From: Stakelama portus
GTDB lineage: Bacteria; Pseudomonadota; Alphaproteobacteria; Sphingomonadales; Sphingomonadaceae
Direction: 5' to 3'
Assembly (NCBI RefSeq): GCF_003171655.1
Contig: NZ_QFZL01000008.1
Location: 62,001-126,000 of the forward strand
DNA: 64,000 nt
Below are positions 27,059-36,196 of the stretch, one piece after another. Under the pieces are notes generated by a model that was given only the letters and a program-made list of their open reading frames with translations, had not been told where the DNA came from and made no database searches. Positions within the stretch are counted from its first letter, which is position 1. Each line of letters opens with the position of its first letter. The position numbers and the translations under genes are program-made.

Positions 27059-27535
27059 TCACAATGCGGGGGCGGGGCCAGGTTCGGGTTCGGAAATGAA
27101 CCCGACCTTGGCGAAGCCGGCCTGCTGCATCGTGAAGATCGTACCGCCAATGCAGCGATAGGGCGTATTGATGTCGCCGCGGATATGCACTTCGGGCAGT
27201 TCGAGCCCGACAGCATTCACGCCGCCCTGACGCTCGATTTCATCTTCGAGCTTCTTCACTGCCCGTTCGAGCAGTTCACCCGATGCGATGCGGGTCGTGC
27301 CCCAATATACTTCGCATCCTTCCGGACCGGCCTTCACCGAGAGAAGAACGTTTTCCGGTTTCGTCGTCGTCACCTCATACTTCACCTTGGGAAGTTCGAG
27401 ATCAACGGTCTGGATCACGACGGGAACCGCAATCAGGAAGATGATGAGGAGCACCAGCATGACGTCCACGAGAGGCGTCGTGTTGATGTCCGACATCGGG
27501 GTGTCATCACCACCGCCGCCTGTGCTCACTGCCAT
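27059..27535 (-). CDS. exbD: ExbD/TolR family biopolymer transport protein (first copy)
   Basis: 158 aa with the ExbD helix and channel Asp (INTTPLVDVMLVLLIIFLIAVPVVIQTVDLELPKV) and a periplasmic domain with two Cys (EGCEVYWG, TPYRCIGGTIFTMQQAGFAKVGFISEPEP). It works with ExbB and TonB to couple the proton gradient to outer-membrane transport. Located between exbB (101 bp upstream) and the second exbD. Confidence 0.93.
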   Translation of the reverse strand: MAVSTGGGGDDTPMSDINTTPLVDVMLVLLIIFLIAVPVVIQTVDLELPKVKYEVTTTKPENVLLSVKAGPEGCEVYWGTTRIASGELLERAVKKLEDEIERQGGVNAVGLELPEVHIRGDINTPYRCIGGTIFTMQQAGFAKVGFISEPEPGPAPAL

Positions 27536-27636
27536 TACGCGTTATCCTATCCTTCGCATGTCGCGGGACACGTGCGTCGGTCCCGCCGCAAGGTTCGCCC
27601 CGACCCGAAGCCGGGCCGAACCCTGCCAGTCGTTAC

Positions 27637-28398
27637 TTACGCACCCGCGGGCTTGGCAGCCGGCTTGGCGACCGGAGCGGCCTTCACATTGACTTCCGGA
27701 CGGACGGCGCCGTTCGAAGCCAGATAGCCGAGCACGTCGTTGGTGAAGGCGTTCATCTGCTCCGCAATCGCCTTGTTGCGGCGCTGCAGGAAGTTGTAGG
27801 CGAGCACCGCCGGAACGGCGACGACGAGACCGAGGGCGGTCATGATCAGCGCTTCACCGACCGGGCCGGCAACGGCGTCGATCGAAGCCTGACCGGCAGC
27901 GCCGATCTTGATGAGGGCGCGATAGATGCCGACCACCGTACCGAACAAGCCGATGAACGGTGCAGTCGCACCGACGGTGGCGAGGAAGGCCAGGCCGCCG
28001 TTGAGGTCGGAATTGATGATCGCTTCCGAACGGGCGAGCGAACCGTGCAGCCAGTCATGCGCTTCGACCGGATCGGTCAGCTTCGAATGCTGGTTCTGGG
28101 CTTCCAGACCGTCTTCGACGAGCTGGCGATAGGCCGAGTTCTTTTCGAGCTTGGCAGCGCCTTCACGCAGGCTGTTCGAATTCCAGAAGCTCTTACGGAC
28201 GCGGCGGCCCTGGTTCAGGATCTTCTGCTGCTCGAACAGCTTCGTGAAGAAGATGTAGAGCGAGAAGAAGAGCATCGTCACGAGGATGATGAAGACGGAC
28301 CAGGCGATGACACCGCCCTGTTCCAACGCTTCCCAAAGGCCGTAGGGGTTATCTCCGGCCGGTGCAGCAGCGCCTGCAGCGAGAATGGTCGTGAGCAT
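27637..28398 (-). CDS. exbB: ExbB/TolQ family proton channel
   Basis: 253 aa, MotA/TolQ/ExbB fold. An N-terminal helix (GGVIAWSVFIILVTMLFFSLYIFF), a cytoplasmic loop, and the paired helices GLAFLATVGATAPFIGLFGTVVGIYRAL and ALIMTALGLVVAVPAVLAYNFLQRR, which line the channel. The Pro/Ala/Lys-rich C-terminal tail (VKAAPVAKPAAKPAGA) is typical for alphaproteobacterial homologues. Lies 87 bp downstream of tonB on the same strand. Confidence 0.95.
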   Translation of the reverse strand: MLTTILAAGAAAPAGDNPYGLWEALEQGGVIAWSVFIILVTMLFFSLYIFFTKLFEQQKILNQGRRVRKSFWNSNSLREGAAKLEKNSAYRQLVEDGLEAQNQHSKLTDPVEAHDWLHGSLARSEAIINSDLNGGLAFLATVGATAPFIGLFGTVVGIYRALIKIGAAGQASIDAVAGPVGEALIMTALGLVVAVPAVLAYNFLQRRNKAIAEQMNAFTNDVLGYLASNGAVRPEVNVKAAPVAKPAAKPAGA

Positions 28399-28485
28399 GT
28401 TGCGTTCTTTCCTCTAGATATATGTGTTGGTCGTTCCAGACTGCGACGCCCCGAGACGGCCCGATGCGCCGACCATATTACTTAT

Positions 28486-29163
28486 CTACCGCTCAATCTG
28501 CCAGCGCACCGCCTGGGTGCGGGTTTCCTCGATCTTGTTGCCGTTCTGATCCTCCGCAGGGCGGAAGCGGAAACGACGCTCGATAAGGCTGCAGGTTGTG
28601 CTGTCGAGCAGCGATGAACCGCTCGAACGAACCGTCGAACAACTCGTCACGCGGCCATTGGTACCGATCGTGTAACGAACAGTCGTCACACCCTCGTCCC
28701 CGGCACGACGCGCTGCCGACGGATAGTCGTCACGACTGATCCCACCGCTACGCAGATCAGCCTTCTGCGCCACCCGCGGAGGCGGAGGCGGAGGCGGCGG
28801 AGGCGGCGGAGCCGGCGGACGCGGAGGCGTCGGCGGCGTCAGCGGCGGCGGGGGGATGTTAATGTCATTGGAGACATTGAACGGCGGCGGTGGCGAGGGA
28901 ACCTGCACGCGCGCAGGCGGCACGACCACCTGAGTGGGCGGCGGCGGGACCGGCTGGTCCGGCGGCGGCGGCGGCGGTGGCACTTCCTCTGGCGGGGGCG
29001 GCGGCTCTTCAATATCGAAGACGTCCAGATTTTCCTGGGCCTTCTTGATATATTGATACGCCAGGCCAGTGACGAAGGCATATCCCAAGCCGGCAACGAT
29101 AACCGCGACCATTATGATCGCGACCATTCTGCTGCCACTTACATTCCGGTCAGCATAAGCCAT
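28486..29163 (-). CDS. tonB: TonB energy transducer
   Basis: 225 aa. An N-terminal anchor (MVAIIMVAVIVAGLGYAFVTG), a long periplasm-spanning proline-rich linker (residues about 52-133, with runs of up to twelve prolines), and a C-terminal TonB domain (ISRDDYPSAARRAGDEGVTTVRYTIGTNGRVTSC...RRFRFRPAEDQNG) that contacts the TonB boxes of receptors. The two Cys in the C-domain may pair. First gene of tonB-exbB-exbD-exbD. The receptor at the left end of the window is one likely client. Confidence 0.95.
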   Translation of the reverse strand: MAYADRNVSGSRMVAIIMVAVIVAGLGYAFVTGLAYQYIKKAQENLDVFDIEEPPPPPEEVPPPPPPPDQPVPPPPTQVVVPPARVQVPSPPPPFNVSNDINIPPPPLTPPTPPRPPAPPPPPPPPPPPRVAQKADLRSGGISRDDYPSAARRAGDEGVTTVRYTIGTNGRVTSCSTVRSSGSSLLDSTTCSLIERRFRFRPAEDQNGNKIEETRTQAVRWQIER

Positions 29164-29389
29164 TCGGCGTCGACACTCCTCATATTCCGACCCAGTAGGT
29201 CCCGGTAGCGTGGCAGGGGCACCACGCGTGAACCCACCCGCCGTGCGCTCTTGCGTCCGGCGGCAGAGCGCGAGTTTCTATCGTGGCGTCCTGAACGACG
29301 CAAACGCTTTGTCGGACGAAGCCCACGTAATAGCGATTGGTGACAGATTTATTTTCCTGTTTTCGTCCGATGGGGTAACGCTGGAAACC

Positions 29390-30226
29390 ATGATCCGTAT
29401 CCCTCTCCTGACGCTCAGCGGAGCGCTTTTGATCGCTTCCGCATCGCCCGCAGCCGCGCAAAACCGCGAAATTTCCAGCGAAGCGGTTCCCGCGCCCAAT
29501 TATGGCGACATCGCCTCGCATGTGCTGGAAGCGCCGCTGGTGATCGACGCGACGATTCGTTCAACGGTCGAAATTCGTGGTGCCGAAGCCGTGAATCTGG
29601 CGCCAGGATATGCTCGATTCTATGCCGAGGCGGATGTTTCGGCGCTGATCCGGGGTTCGTCAGCGATCCCGCCAAGGGTCGGTTTCGTCACCGATGTCCC
29701 GACCGATTCGCGGGGGCGTCCGCCCCGGCTGAAGCGGTTGCGGGTAATCCTGTTCGCCCGTCCCGTTCCGGGACGCCCGACGATGGTTCAGCTGACTCGA
29801 ACCGATTCGTTTCGCGCGTGGAGCCCGGCGCTTGACGCGATGGTGCGCCAGATCGCGCGCGACGTGGTCGATCCGGCCGCCCCGCCCGCGATCACCGGCG
29901 TCGGCAATGCCTTTCACGTACCGGGAACGCTTCCCGGCGAAGGCGAAACCCAGATTTTCCTGATGACCGAGACCGGAGCACCGGTATCGCTCCAGATTCT
30001 CCGGCGGCCGGGCCAGCAGCCGCGCTGGGCAGTCTCGCTGGGCGATATCGTCGACGATTCGGCCGGGCCGCCCGCGCCGGACACGCTGCTATGGTATCGC
30101 CTCGCCTGCGGTCTGCCCGCCGAACTGCCGGCTTCGAGCCTGAGCAGCGAGACGGCTGCCAACGCCCAGACGGCGCGGATGGACTATCGATTCGTCCTCA
30201 ACCAGCTGGGGCCGTGCAGCCAGTAG
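29390..30226 (+). CDS. Secreted hypothetical protein
   Basis: 278 aa. ATG at 29390 gives a signal peptide MIRIPLLTLSGALLIASASPAAAQ. No family recognised. The mature part reads as beta-rich, with a conserved-looking VIDATIRSTVEIRGAEAVNLAPGYARFYAEADVSALIRG start and two Cys (RLACGLP, LGPCSQ). It is divergent from tonB and its 5' region carries a 9-bp inverted repeat (TCGGACGAA at 29312 and TTCGTCCGA at 29362). Possibly an envelope protein; converges on folB with 8 bp between ends. Confidence 0.75.
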   Translation: MIRIPLLTLSGALLIASASPAAAQNREISSEAVPAPNYGDIASHVLEAPLVIDATIRSTVEIRGAEAVNLAPGYARFYAEADVSALIRGSSAIPPRVGFVTDVPTDSRGRPPRLKRLRVILFARPVPGRPTMVQLTRTDSFRAWSPALDAMVRQIARDVVDPAAPPAITGVGNAFHVPGTLPGEGETQIFLMTETGAPVSLQILRRPGQQPRWAVSLGDIVDDSAGPPAPDTLLWYRLACGLPAELPASSLSSETAANAQTARMDYRFVLNQLGPCSQ

Positions 30227-30234
30227 CGATTCGA

Positions 30235-30621
30235 TCAGCGGCGGTGACGAACGAGCGTGATGCCGATCGATTCGTCGCGCTCGGCGATCGCAAGCTTGAT
30301 GATCCGCACCTCGACGCGGCGCACACGCGAATCGCTGATGAACAGCGTGTCGGCGATATGATCGGCGACACCTTCGATCAGCGTGAAGTGCACGTCCTTG
30401 GGCAGGCCGTCGGTCGCGGCATGCTTGAGGTCGATATAGCTTTTCGACGCGCTCAGCGGCGTATCGGGCGCGAAGCGTTCGGGAATGTCGATATCCGCCG
30501 TCACCGAAATACGCAGCGGCTGCGGCAGATGGGTTTCCTCGGAATAGATACCGGTCAGAATCTCGACTTCGAGGTCATGGACCTGAAGCTGCAGCAAATC
30601 GGGCAATCGAACGCCTTTCAC
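30235..30621 (-). CDS. folB: Dihydroneopterin aldolase family protein
   Basis: Folate biosynthesis enzyme converting dihydroneopterin to hydroxymethyl-dihydropterin. Family features: LQVHDLEVEILTGIYSEETHLPQPLRISVTADIDIP, SASKSYIDLKHAATDGLP and a conserved region ending RRVEVRIIKLAIA. The start is uncertain: no ATG lies next to the conserved region. A GTG at 30621 gives 128 aa, near family length; upstream in-frame starts (ATG 30726, TTG 30759) add an Ala-rich extension. None has a good ribosome site. Confidence 0.8.
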   Translation of the reverse strand: MKGVRLPDLLQLQVHDLEVEILTGIYSEETHLPQPLRISVTADIDIPERFAPDTPLSASKSYIDLKHAATDGLPKDVHFTLIEGVADHIADTLFISDSRVRRVEVRIIKLAIAERDESIGITLVRHRR

Positions 30622-30784
30622 GGGAAAACTGGCTGGCGCTCTAAGCCCTGCCCCGCAAAACGGCAATGCCGCGGAAGCCACTGCCGCATCAGGCCTGATC
30701 GCGGCGGCGGCTTTCGCGCAACGCATGGGCGTAGCCGAAATATCTGCGCGTTCGCGCAATCGTCGATCGGCTTGCCCTGCGCTA

Positions 30785-31417
30785 TCAGGCGCCGGCGCTG
30801 GGCCGCGCCGACGCTTCCTCGTGCCAGCGCCAGAGATTGGTGAGACGCTGCGGCACCTCGAGCTTCACACCGCGCGCAAAGTCGAGCGTGACCAGCGCAG
30901 TGATGTCGGCAAAGCTGTAGCTCTCGCCCGTAACCCAGTGGTGCGTCGCAAGATGGCGGTCGAACGCCTCCAGAAAGCAGCGCCACATCGCAACGCCGCG
31001 CGTCGCCAGCTCCGGAATCTGCGGCACCGCGCCGAAATTGCCGACAATCGCACGGTCTTTGAACACCGGCCGGGTGTTGCGATAGGCATAGACGACGGCG
31101 ACATAGCCGTCCCCTTCGATCCGGCGAGTCCAGCTGGCGATTCGGCCAATCTCGCGCGGCGTGGTGCCGAACAGCGGCGGATCGGGGTACTCGGCCTCGA
31201 AATAGCGACAGATCGCAGCCGATTCGCACAACACTTCGCCATCGTCGAACGCCAGCGCAGGCACTGCGCCGCGCGGATTGATCGCAAGATATTCGTCGCC
31301 CAGTTGTTCGGACGATTTCAGGTCGATCTCCTCGCGAGGCACCTCGATGCCTTTTTCCGCCAGAAATATCCGCACCCGTCGCGGACTCGGCGCCCATGCC
31401 GCATCATAAAGCTTCAT
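30785..31417 (-). CDS. Glutathione S-transferase family protein
   Basis: 210 aa. An N-terminal thioredoxin-like domain (MKLYDAAWAPSPRRVRIFLAEKGI) with Ser11 at the likely catalytic site, the cis-Pro motif AVPAL, and the glutathione-binding E65-S66 in CESAAICRY. An all-helical C-terminal domain ends with the N-capping box SFADITALVTLDF. It could act in detoxification of electrophiles; the substrate is unknown. Stands 163 bp from the presumed folB start. Confidence 0.9.
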   Translation of the reverse strand: MKLYDAAWAPSPRRVRIFLAEKGIEVPREEIDLKSSEQLGDEYLAINPRGAVPALAFDDGEVLCESAAICRYFEAEYPDPPLFGTTPREIGRIASWTRRIEGDGYVAVVYAYRNTRPVFKDRAIVGNFGAVPQIPELATRGVAMWRCFLEAFDRHLATHHWVTGESYSFADITALVTLDFARGVKLEVPQRLTNLWRWHEEASARPSAGA

Positions 31418-31511
31418 CGCTACACCCTCGGTTCAGCCTTGCTTCACACGCGAAACACGCTAAACGCCGCCGCCCCCGGCGTCCATGCCGGCGCAGTGGA
31501 AGGAATGCGCG

Positions 31512-32024
31512 GTGATCGAGCTCGTGCCGCTGGACGCGATCCCTGAAGCCATGGTCGAGGCATTGCTCGACCGTGCGTTCGGTCGCGACCGCCATGGCCG
31601 CACCGCCTATCGGATTCGCGAGGGCGTGGATGCCATCCCGGCGCTGAGTTTTGCCGCGCGATTCGCCGACGGCCGGCTTGCCGGCACGATCCAGTGCTGG
31701 CCGGTGGCGCTTGCCTGCGACGGCAGCGGGACCGTGCCGATGGTCATGGTCGGCCCGGTCGCCGTCGATCCCGAATGGCAGCAGGAAGGAATCGGCCGGA
31801 TGCTGATGGCCGAAATGCTGCGCAGTGCGGATGCCGCGGGCATGCCGGCGCTGATGCTGATCGGCGATCCGGAATATTATGGCCGATTCTTCGGCTTTAC
31901 CGCCGATCGCACCGCGCGCTGGCGACTTCCGGGACCGGTCGAACGCCATCGCCTGCTCGCCCGTGGCGCGTCGGTGCCCGATTGCGCGGGCATGCTGGGG
32001 CCCGATCTGCGCAAGGCCGCCTGA
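31512..32024 (+). CDS. GNAT family N-acetyltransferase
   Basis: 170 aa. The acetyl-CoA site is VAVDPEWQQEGIGRMLMAEML (Q-Q-x-G-I-G form of the R/QxxGxG motif), and the C-terminal GDPEYYGRFFGF is typical of the YhbS-like GNAT branch. GTG at 31512 is preferred because GGAAGGAA lies about 8 bases upstream; an ATG at 31485 in the same frame lacks one. Acceptor substrate unknown. Confidence 0.85.
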   Translation: MIELVPLDAIPEAMVEALLDRAFGRDRHGRTAYRIREGVDAIPALSFAARFADGRLAGTIQCWPVALACDGSGTVPMVMVGPVAVDPEWQQEGIGRMLMAEMLRSADAAGMPALMLIGDPEYYGRFFGFTADRTARWRLPGPVERHRLLARGASVPDCAGMLGPDLRKAA

Positions 32025-32079
32025 GCCCCGCATCGGATCAGCCTTTGCGATTGACTGCGCGAGTGCCTAATTCGTGGCA

Positions 32080-32643
32080 ATGCCTGCACCCCCTCCCCCC
32101 GACTTCGCCACGCTGTCGCTCGCCGAAATCGCACGCCTTGCCGAGGAGCAGCGACTTCCGCCGGTCGAGAAATGGAATCCGCAGCATTGCGGCCATAGCG
32201 ACATGCGGATCGCGCGCGACGGCACCTGGTTTCATCAGGGGTCGCCGATCGGACGTATCGCGATGGTGCGGTTGTTTGCCACCATTTTGCGCCGCGAACC
32301 CGATGGTCGACATGTTCTGGTAACACCGGTCGAAAAGCTCGACATCGATGTCGAGGATGCACCGTTCGTCGCGGTCGAGCTCAAGCGCGAAGGCGAAGGC
32401 GCGGCGATGAACCTGGCGTTCCGCCTGAATACCGACGAACTCGTCAGCGCCGATGCCGAGCACGGACTGCGGTTCGAACAGCGCGAGGACGGCCCTCGCC
32501 CCTATCTGCACGTGCGCGGCGGGATGGAGGCGCTGATCGGCCGCAGCGTCTATAACGAACTCGCCGAAATCGCGCTGAGCAACGACAGCGACCCGCCCGG
32601 CGTGTGGAGCCGAGGCGCCTTTTTCGCGATGGAGCCGGCATGA
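32080..32643 (+). CDS. DUF1285 domain-containing protein
   Basis: 187 aa matching DUF1285, a two-domain proteobacterial family of unknown function: WNPQHCGHSDMRIARDGTWFHQGSPIGRIAMVRLFATILRRE, LVTPVEKLDIDVEDAPFVAVELKREGEG and YNELAEIAL. The start is ATG 32080 or GTG 32074 two codons earlier. Its stop overlaps the NUDIX start (ATGA), the first link in a coupled DUF1285-NUDIX-cca operon. Confidence 0.9.
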   Translation: MPAPPPPDFATLSLAEIARLAEEQRLPPVEKWNPQHCGHSDMRIARDGTWFHQGSPIGRIAMVRLFATILRREPDGRHVLVTPVEKLDIDVEDAPFVAVELKREGEGAAMNLAFRLNTDELVSADAEHGLRFEQREDGPRPYLHVRGGMEALIGRSVYNELAEIALSNDSDPPGVWSRGAFFAMEPA

Positions 32644-33233
32644 CTCTGGCCGAACGGCTGAAGATCGCTCTGGCGGCAAGCGACCGGGATCAGCCGGTGC
32701 TGCTGACCGGCGATTATCGCGATAACGATCCGGCGATGGCAACCTATCCGGCAGCGGTACTGGTCGCGATTTCGGACGCGCGCGACCCGATGGTGATCCT
32801 GACCCAGCGCCCCGAAACGATGCGCCAGCACGCCGGGCAGATCGCCTTTCCCGGCGGAAAGGTCGAGCCCGACGAAGACGCGATCGTCGCCGCGCTGCGC
32901 GAAGCCGAAGAAGAGATCGCACTGCCGCGCGACCGGGTTCAGGTGATCGGACCCGCCGACCGCTATCGGACCGTTACCGGGTTTGAAGTGACGCCGGTTC
33001 TGGGCGTCATTCCGCCCGCGATCACACTGACGCCGAGCGAGGCGGAGGTGGCCGAAGTGTTCGAAGTACCGCTCGCCTATCTGATGGACGATGCCAATCA
33101 TGTGCAGGGTTCGCTCGAATGGCAGGGGCGAAAACGCCAATATTACGAGATACGCTGGCAGGAACGCCGCATCTGGGGAGCGACAGCGGCGATGATCGTC
33201 AATCTTTCGCGACGGCTCAAATGGACGCAGTGA
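32640..33233 (+). CDS. NUDIX hydrolase, CoA diphosphatase type
   Basis: 197 aa. The CoA-specific NUDIX signature TQRPETMRQHAGQIAFPGG (residues about 55-73) runs into the NUDIX box beginning at Gly73 with E79 and R87-E88-x-x-E91-E92. It probably cleaves CoA or acyl-CoA at the pyrophosphate (NudL-like). The start ATG overlaps the DUF1285 stop, and the 3' end overlaps the cca start by 13 bp, so translation is coupled across three genes. Confidence 0.92.
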   Translation: MTLAERLKIALAASDRDQPVLLTGDYRDNDPAMATYPAAVLVAISDARDPMVILTQRPETMRQHAGQIAFPGGKVEPDEDAIVAALREAEEEIALPRDRVQVIGPADRYRTVTGFEVTPVLGVIPPAITLTPSEAEVAEVFEVPLAYLMDDANHVQGSLEWQGRKRQYYEIRWQERRIWGATAAMIVNLSRRLKWTQ

Positions 33234-34444
33234 CGCAATTGCCCCCGGCGGCCTGGCGCGAGCGCGCCGGCATGGCTCGGCTGATCGCCGCACTGGGCGG
33301 CGGCGGCGCGGCGCGGTTCGTCGGCGGCGCGGTGCGCGACACGCTGCTCGCGCTGCCGGTGCAGGATGTCGACATTGCGACGCGCCACGCCCCGGATAAG
33401 GTCGTCCGCATGCTCGCCGATGTCGGAATCCGCACGGTTCCGACCGGGATTGCGCATGGCACGATCACGGCGCTGCTGGAAAGCGGGCCGGTCGAAGTCA
33501 CGACGCTGCGCCACGACGTTTCCACCGATGGCCGGCGCGCGACCGTGGCCTTTACCGACGATTGGCGCGAAGACGCGGCCCGGCGCGACTTTACGATGAA
33601 CGCGCTCTATGCCGATCCGGAAACCGGGGCGATTTTCGATTATTTCGACGGGCTGGCCGATCTGAAGACGCGGCGGGTGCGGTTCATCGGCGACCCCTAT
33701 CGCCGCATCGCCGAAGATCATCTGCGCATCCTGCGCTTCTTTCGATTTCTTGCCCGATTCGGCGACGAACCCGAGGCCGAGGGGCTGAAGGCCTGCGCCG
33801 ATCGCGCCAATGACCTGATGGCGCTTTCGCGCGAACGCATCGCCGACGAACTGCTCAAGCTGCTGGTCGCAAAGGAAGCCGTGCGCGTCGTGACGCTGAT
33901 GATCGACCAGGGGATTTTCCGCCCGGTATTGCCGGAAATCACCACCGACGGGCTGCCGCGGCTGGAACGGGTCGTGCGTTGCGAACAGATGCTGGGCGAG
34001 CAGGCCGATGCGATCCGGCGGCTGGCGGCGCTGCTTCCGGTCGATCCGCGCACCGGCGAAGCAGTCGCCGCGCGGCTCAAACTGTCGAAGGCGCAGCGCA
34101 AGCGGCTCACCACGGCGTTGGGCAGCGAATCCTATGATTCGGCGCGCGCCATGGCATATCGGCTGGGTCGCGACGCGGCGGTGGACCGGCTGTTTCTGCA
34201 GCGCGGCGACGAAGCGGCACTGCGCGCGGCCTATGCCGAAATCGCCGATTGGGAAATGCCGCGCCTGCCGGTTTCCGGCGGGGCGCTGGTCGAGCGCGGT
34301 CTGGAGAAAGGGCCCGAAGTCGCCCGGACGTTGCGGGCGATCGAGGATCGCTGGATCAGCGAGGATTTTCCCGGCGAAGCGCGCGTCGCGCATCTTGCCG
34401 ATGAAGCAGTGGCTCAGGCGTTGCGCGCGCGCAGCAGCGCATAA
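33221..34444 (+). CDS. cca: CCA tRNA nucleotidyltransferase / poly(A) polymerase family
   Basis: 407 aa. Adds or repairs the 3' CCA of tRNAs (or tails RNA; class II family). The nucleotidyltransferase motif is ARFVGGAVRDTLLALPVQDVDIAT with metal ligands D49 and D51; RRDFTMNALYADP and RFIGDPYRRIAEDHLRILRFFRFLARFG follow. ATG at 33221 lies inside the end of the NUDIX gene. All tRNAs in this window already encode CCA, so repair is a likely task. Overlaps the converging GGDEF-EAL gene by 31 bp. Confidence 0.93.
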   Translation: MDAVTQLPPAAWRERAGMARLIAALGGGGAARFVGGAVRDTLLALPVQDVDIATRHAPDKVVRMLADVGIRTVPTGIAHGTITALLESGPVEVTTLRHDVSTDGRRATVAFTDDWREDAARRDFTMNALYADPETGAIFDYFDGLADLKTRRVRFIGDPYRRIAEDHLRILRFFRFLARFGDEPEAEGLKACADRANDLMALSRERIADELLKLLVAKEAVRVVTLMIDQGIFRPVLPEITTDGLPRLERVVRCEQMLGEQADAIRRLAALLPVDPRTGEAVAARLKLSKAQRKRLTTALGSESYDSARAMAYRLGRDAAVDRLFLQRGDEAALRAAYAEIADWEMPRLPVSGGALVERGLEKGPEVARTLRAIEDRWISEDFPGEARVAHLADEAVAQALRARSSA

Positions 34445-36123
34445 GCCTCTTCGTCGGGCAGCGGCCGCGCATACAGAAAGCCCTGCCCATAGTTGCAGCC
34501 GAGCGCCGCAAGCGTCTGCGCCAGTTCGTTGGTTTCGATGCCCTCGGCGGTCGTCTGCATGCCCAGCGCATGCGCCAGGCCCAGGATCGCGCGCACGATC
34601 GCCACCTTGTCGCGATCGGCCAGCATCCCCGATACGAAGCTGCGGTCGATCTTGAGCAGATCGATCGGCAGCTTCTGAAGATAGGCCAGATTCGAATAAC
34701 CGGTGCCGAAATCGTCCATGGCGAGCGTGGTGCCCAGATCCTTGAGCGCGAGCATCGTCTGGGCGATGCGATCCGGATCGCTGACGATGGCGCTTTCGGT
34801 CAGTTCGAGCGTGAAGCGCGACCCGTCGATATGATGTTTTTCGAGCACGCCGCGCACCATCGGCGCGATCTGGTCGCGCTGAAGCTGGATCGCCGAAAGA
34901 TTGACGGCCAGTTTGACGCCGCAATCCCCGCCGGCCCGGCGGTCCCATTCGGCAAGCGTTCGCGCCGCTTCGTCCATCGCCCATCGGCCGAGCGGTACGA
35001 TCAGGCCCGATTCCTCGGCCACCGGAATGAACTCGGTCGGGGACAGCTTTACCCCGTCCTCGGTCGTCCAGCGCGCCAGCGCCTCGAACGATTTGATCCG
35101 ACCGCTCGCCAGATCGCAGATCGGCTGGAAACTGAGCGTCATCAGCCCGCCGTCGATGGCGCGGCGCAGTGCGGTTTCGATGCTGAACTGTTCGCGTGCC
35201 AGATCGAAGGCTCGCGTCTGATAGACTTCGGTTCGCCCGCTTTTCTTGGCGCGTTTCACCGAAAACTGGGCGTGACGGATCAGGTCTTCGGGATCGTCGA
35301 TATCGTCCGATCCCAGTGCGACGCCGATCGAACAATCGATGCGGACTTCGAAATCGGACAGGCGGAACGGCATCGACAGCGCCGCCTGAACGCGCTTGGC
35401 GACATGCAGCGCTTCGTTGGGGCCATCATCCAGCGCCATGATGATGCCGAATTCATCGCCCCCCATCCGCCCCAGCACGTCGCGCCCGCGCAACGCGCCC
35501 TTGATGCGCCGCGCCACCGAAATCAGCAGTTCGTCGCCGACCAGACCGCCCATACAGGCGTTGACGCGACTGAACCGGTCGAGATTGAGCGCCAGCACCG
35601 CGAATTTGTTGCGATTGTCCGGACCGATCATCGATTCGAGCTGGTCGCCGAATCCCGCGCGATTGGGCAGCCCGGTAAGGCTGTCGGTCGTCATTTCGCG
35701 CCGCAGGCTTTGTTCGGTCCGCAATTCGCCCGTCTGATCGACCAGAGTGACCATGCAGCGATGTTTGCGCCGGTTCGAATGGCGCGCGAAAAGGACGCGG
35801 AAATAGCGGCAATCGACTTCCTCGCCGAATTGCCAGGCGATTTCGCAGCGCGTGTCGTCCGATGCCAGGAAACGCCGGATTTGCGGCCCCAGCAGACGGA
35901 TCAGCGGCGATTCGCTCGCCAGGGTGCCCAACCCGGCAAGCCGGAAGGGGCGATTGATGCTTTCGAATAGAAAGCGGTTTTCATGCAATTCGACGATTGC
36001 CGCGGGAACCGGCAGCAGATTGAGATCCAGCGCGCTCGTCAGCGGACCGAACATGGCGCTGCGATCCGGAATATCCTCCGGCTGCGTGTCGCTATCGACC
36101 GTGTGAATTTTTTGCCCCGCCAT
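34414..36123 (-). CDS. GGDEF-EAL cyclic-di-GMP protein
   Basis: 569 aa, soluble, with a PAS-like N-terminal domain (residues about 35-130). The diguanylate cyclase domain has intact GGDEF at 221-225, metal Asp182 and an RxxD inhibitory site (R212-D215). The phosphodiesterase domain has EAL at 347-349 and later metal motifs NLSAIQ, LELTES, MDDFGTGYSNL and LLKIDRSF. Both activities look possible, with product inhibition of the cyclase. A TTAACCAT octamer lies about 22 bp upstream. It controls c-di-GMP and hence motility or attachment by inference. Confidence 0.94.
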   Translation of the reverse strand: MAGQKIHTVDSDTQPEDIPDRSAMFGPLTSALDLNLLPVPAAIVELHENRFLFESINRPFRLAGLGTLASESPLIRLLGPQIRRFLASDDTRCEIAWQFGEEVDCRYFRVLFARHSNRRKHRCMVTLVDQTGELRTEQSLRREMTTDSLTGLPNRAGFGDQLESMIGPDNRNKFAVLALNLDRFSRVNACMGGLVGDELLISVARRIKGALRGRDVLGRMGGDEFGIIMALDDGPNEALHVAKRVQAALSMPFRLSDFEVRIDCSIGVALGSDDIDDPEDLIRHAQFSVKRAKKSGRTEVYQTRAFDLAREQFSIETALRRAIDGGLMTLSFQPICDLASGRIKSFEALARWTTEDGVKLSPTEFIPVAEESGLIVPLGRWAMDEAARTLAEWDRRAGGDCGVKLAVNLSAIQLQRDQIAPMVRGVLEKHHIDGSRFTLELTESAIVSDPDRIAQTMLALKDLGTTLAMDDFGTGYSNLAYLQKLPIDLLKIDRSFVSGMLADRDKVAIVRAILGLAHALGMQTTAEGIETNELAQTLAALGCNYGQGFLYARPLPDEEAYALLRARNA

Positions 36124-36144
36124 CCTCTATGGCGCTACCCACGA

Positions 36145-36152
36145 ATGGTTAA
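36145..36152 (-). promoter_or_regulatory. Possible CtrA half-site upstream of GGDEF-EAL gene
   Basis: TTAACCAT on the minus strand, about 22 bp before the start codon. I recall this octamer as a CtrA half-site in Caulobacter. Eight bases alone are weak evidence. Confidence 0.3.
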
Positions 36153-36196
36153 AAGCCACTGAACCTTCTGGGCAAATTCATACGATTTTCGAATTT

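Noticed and set aside
28750..29020. Repeat array suggested by GGCGGCGGC runs
   Set aside because: It is the polyproline linker of tonB read on the opposite strand.
33143..35335. 730-codon minus-strand frame across cca and the GGDEF-EAL gene
   Set aside because: Out of frame with the GGDEF-EAL protein and antisense to cca; it has no consistent domain.
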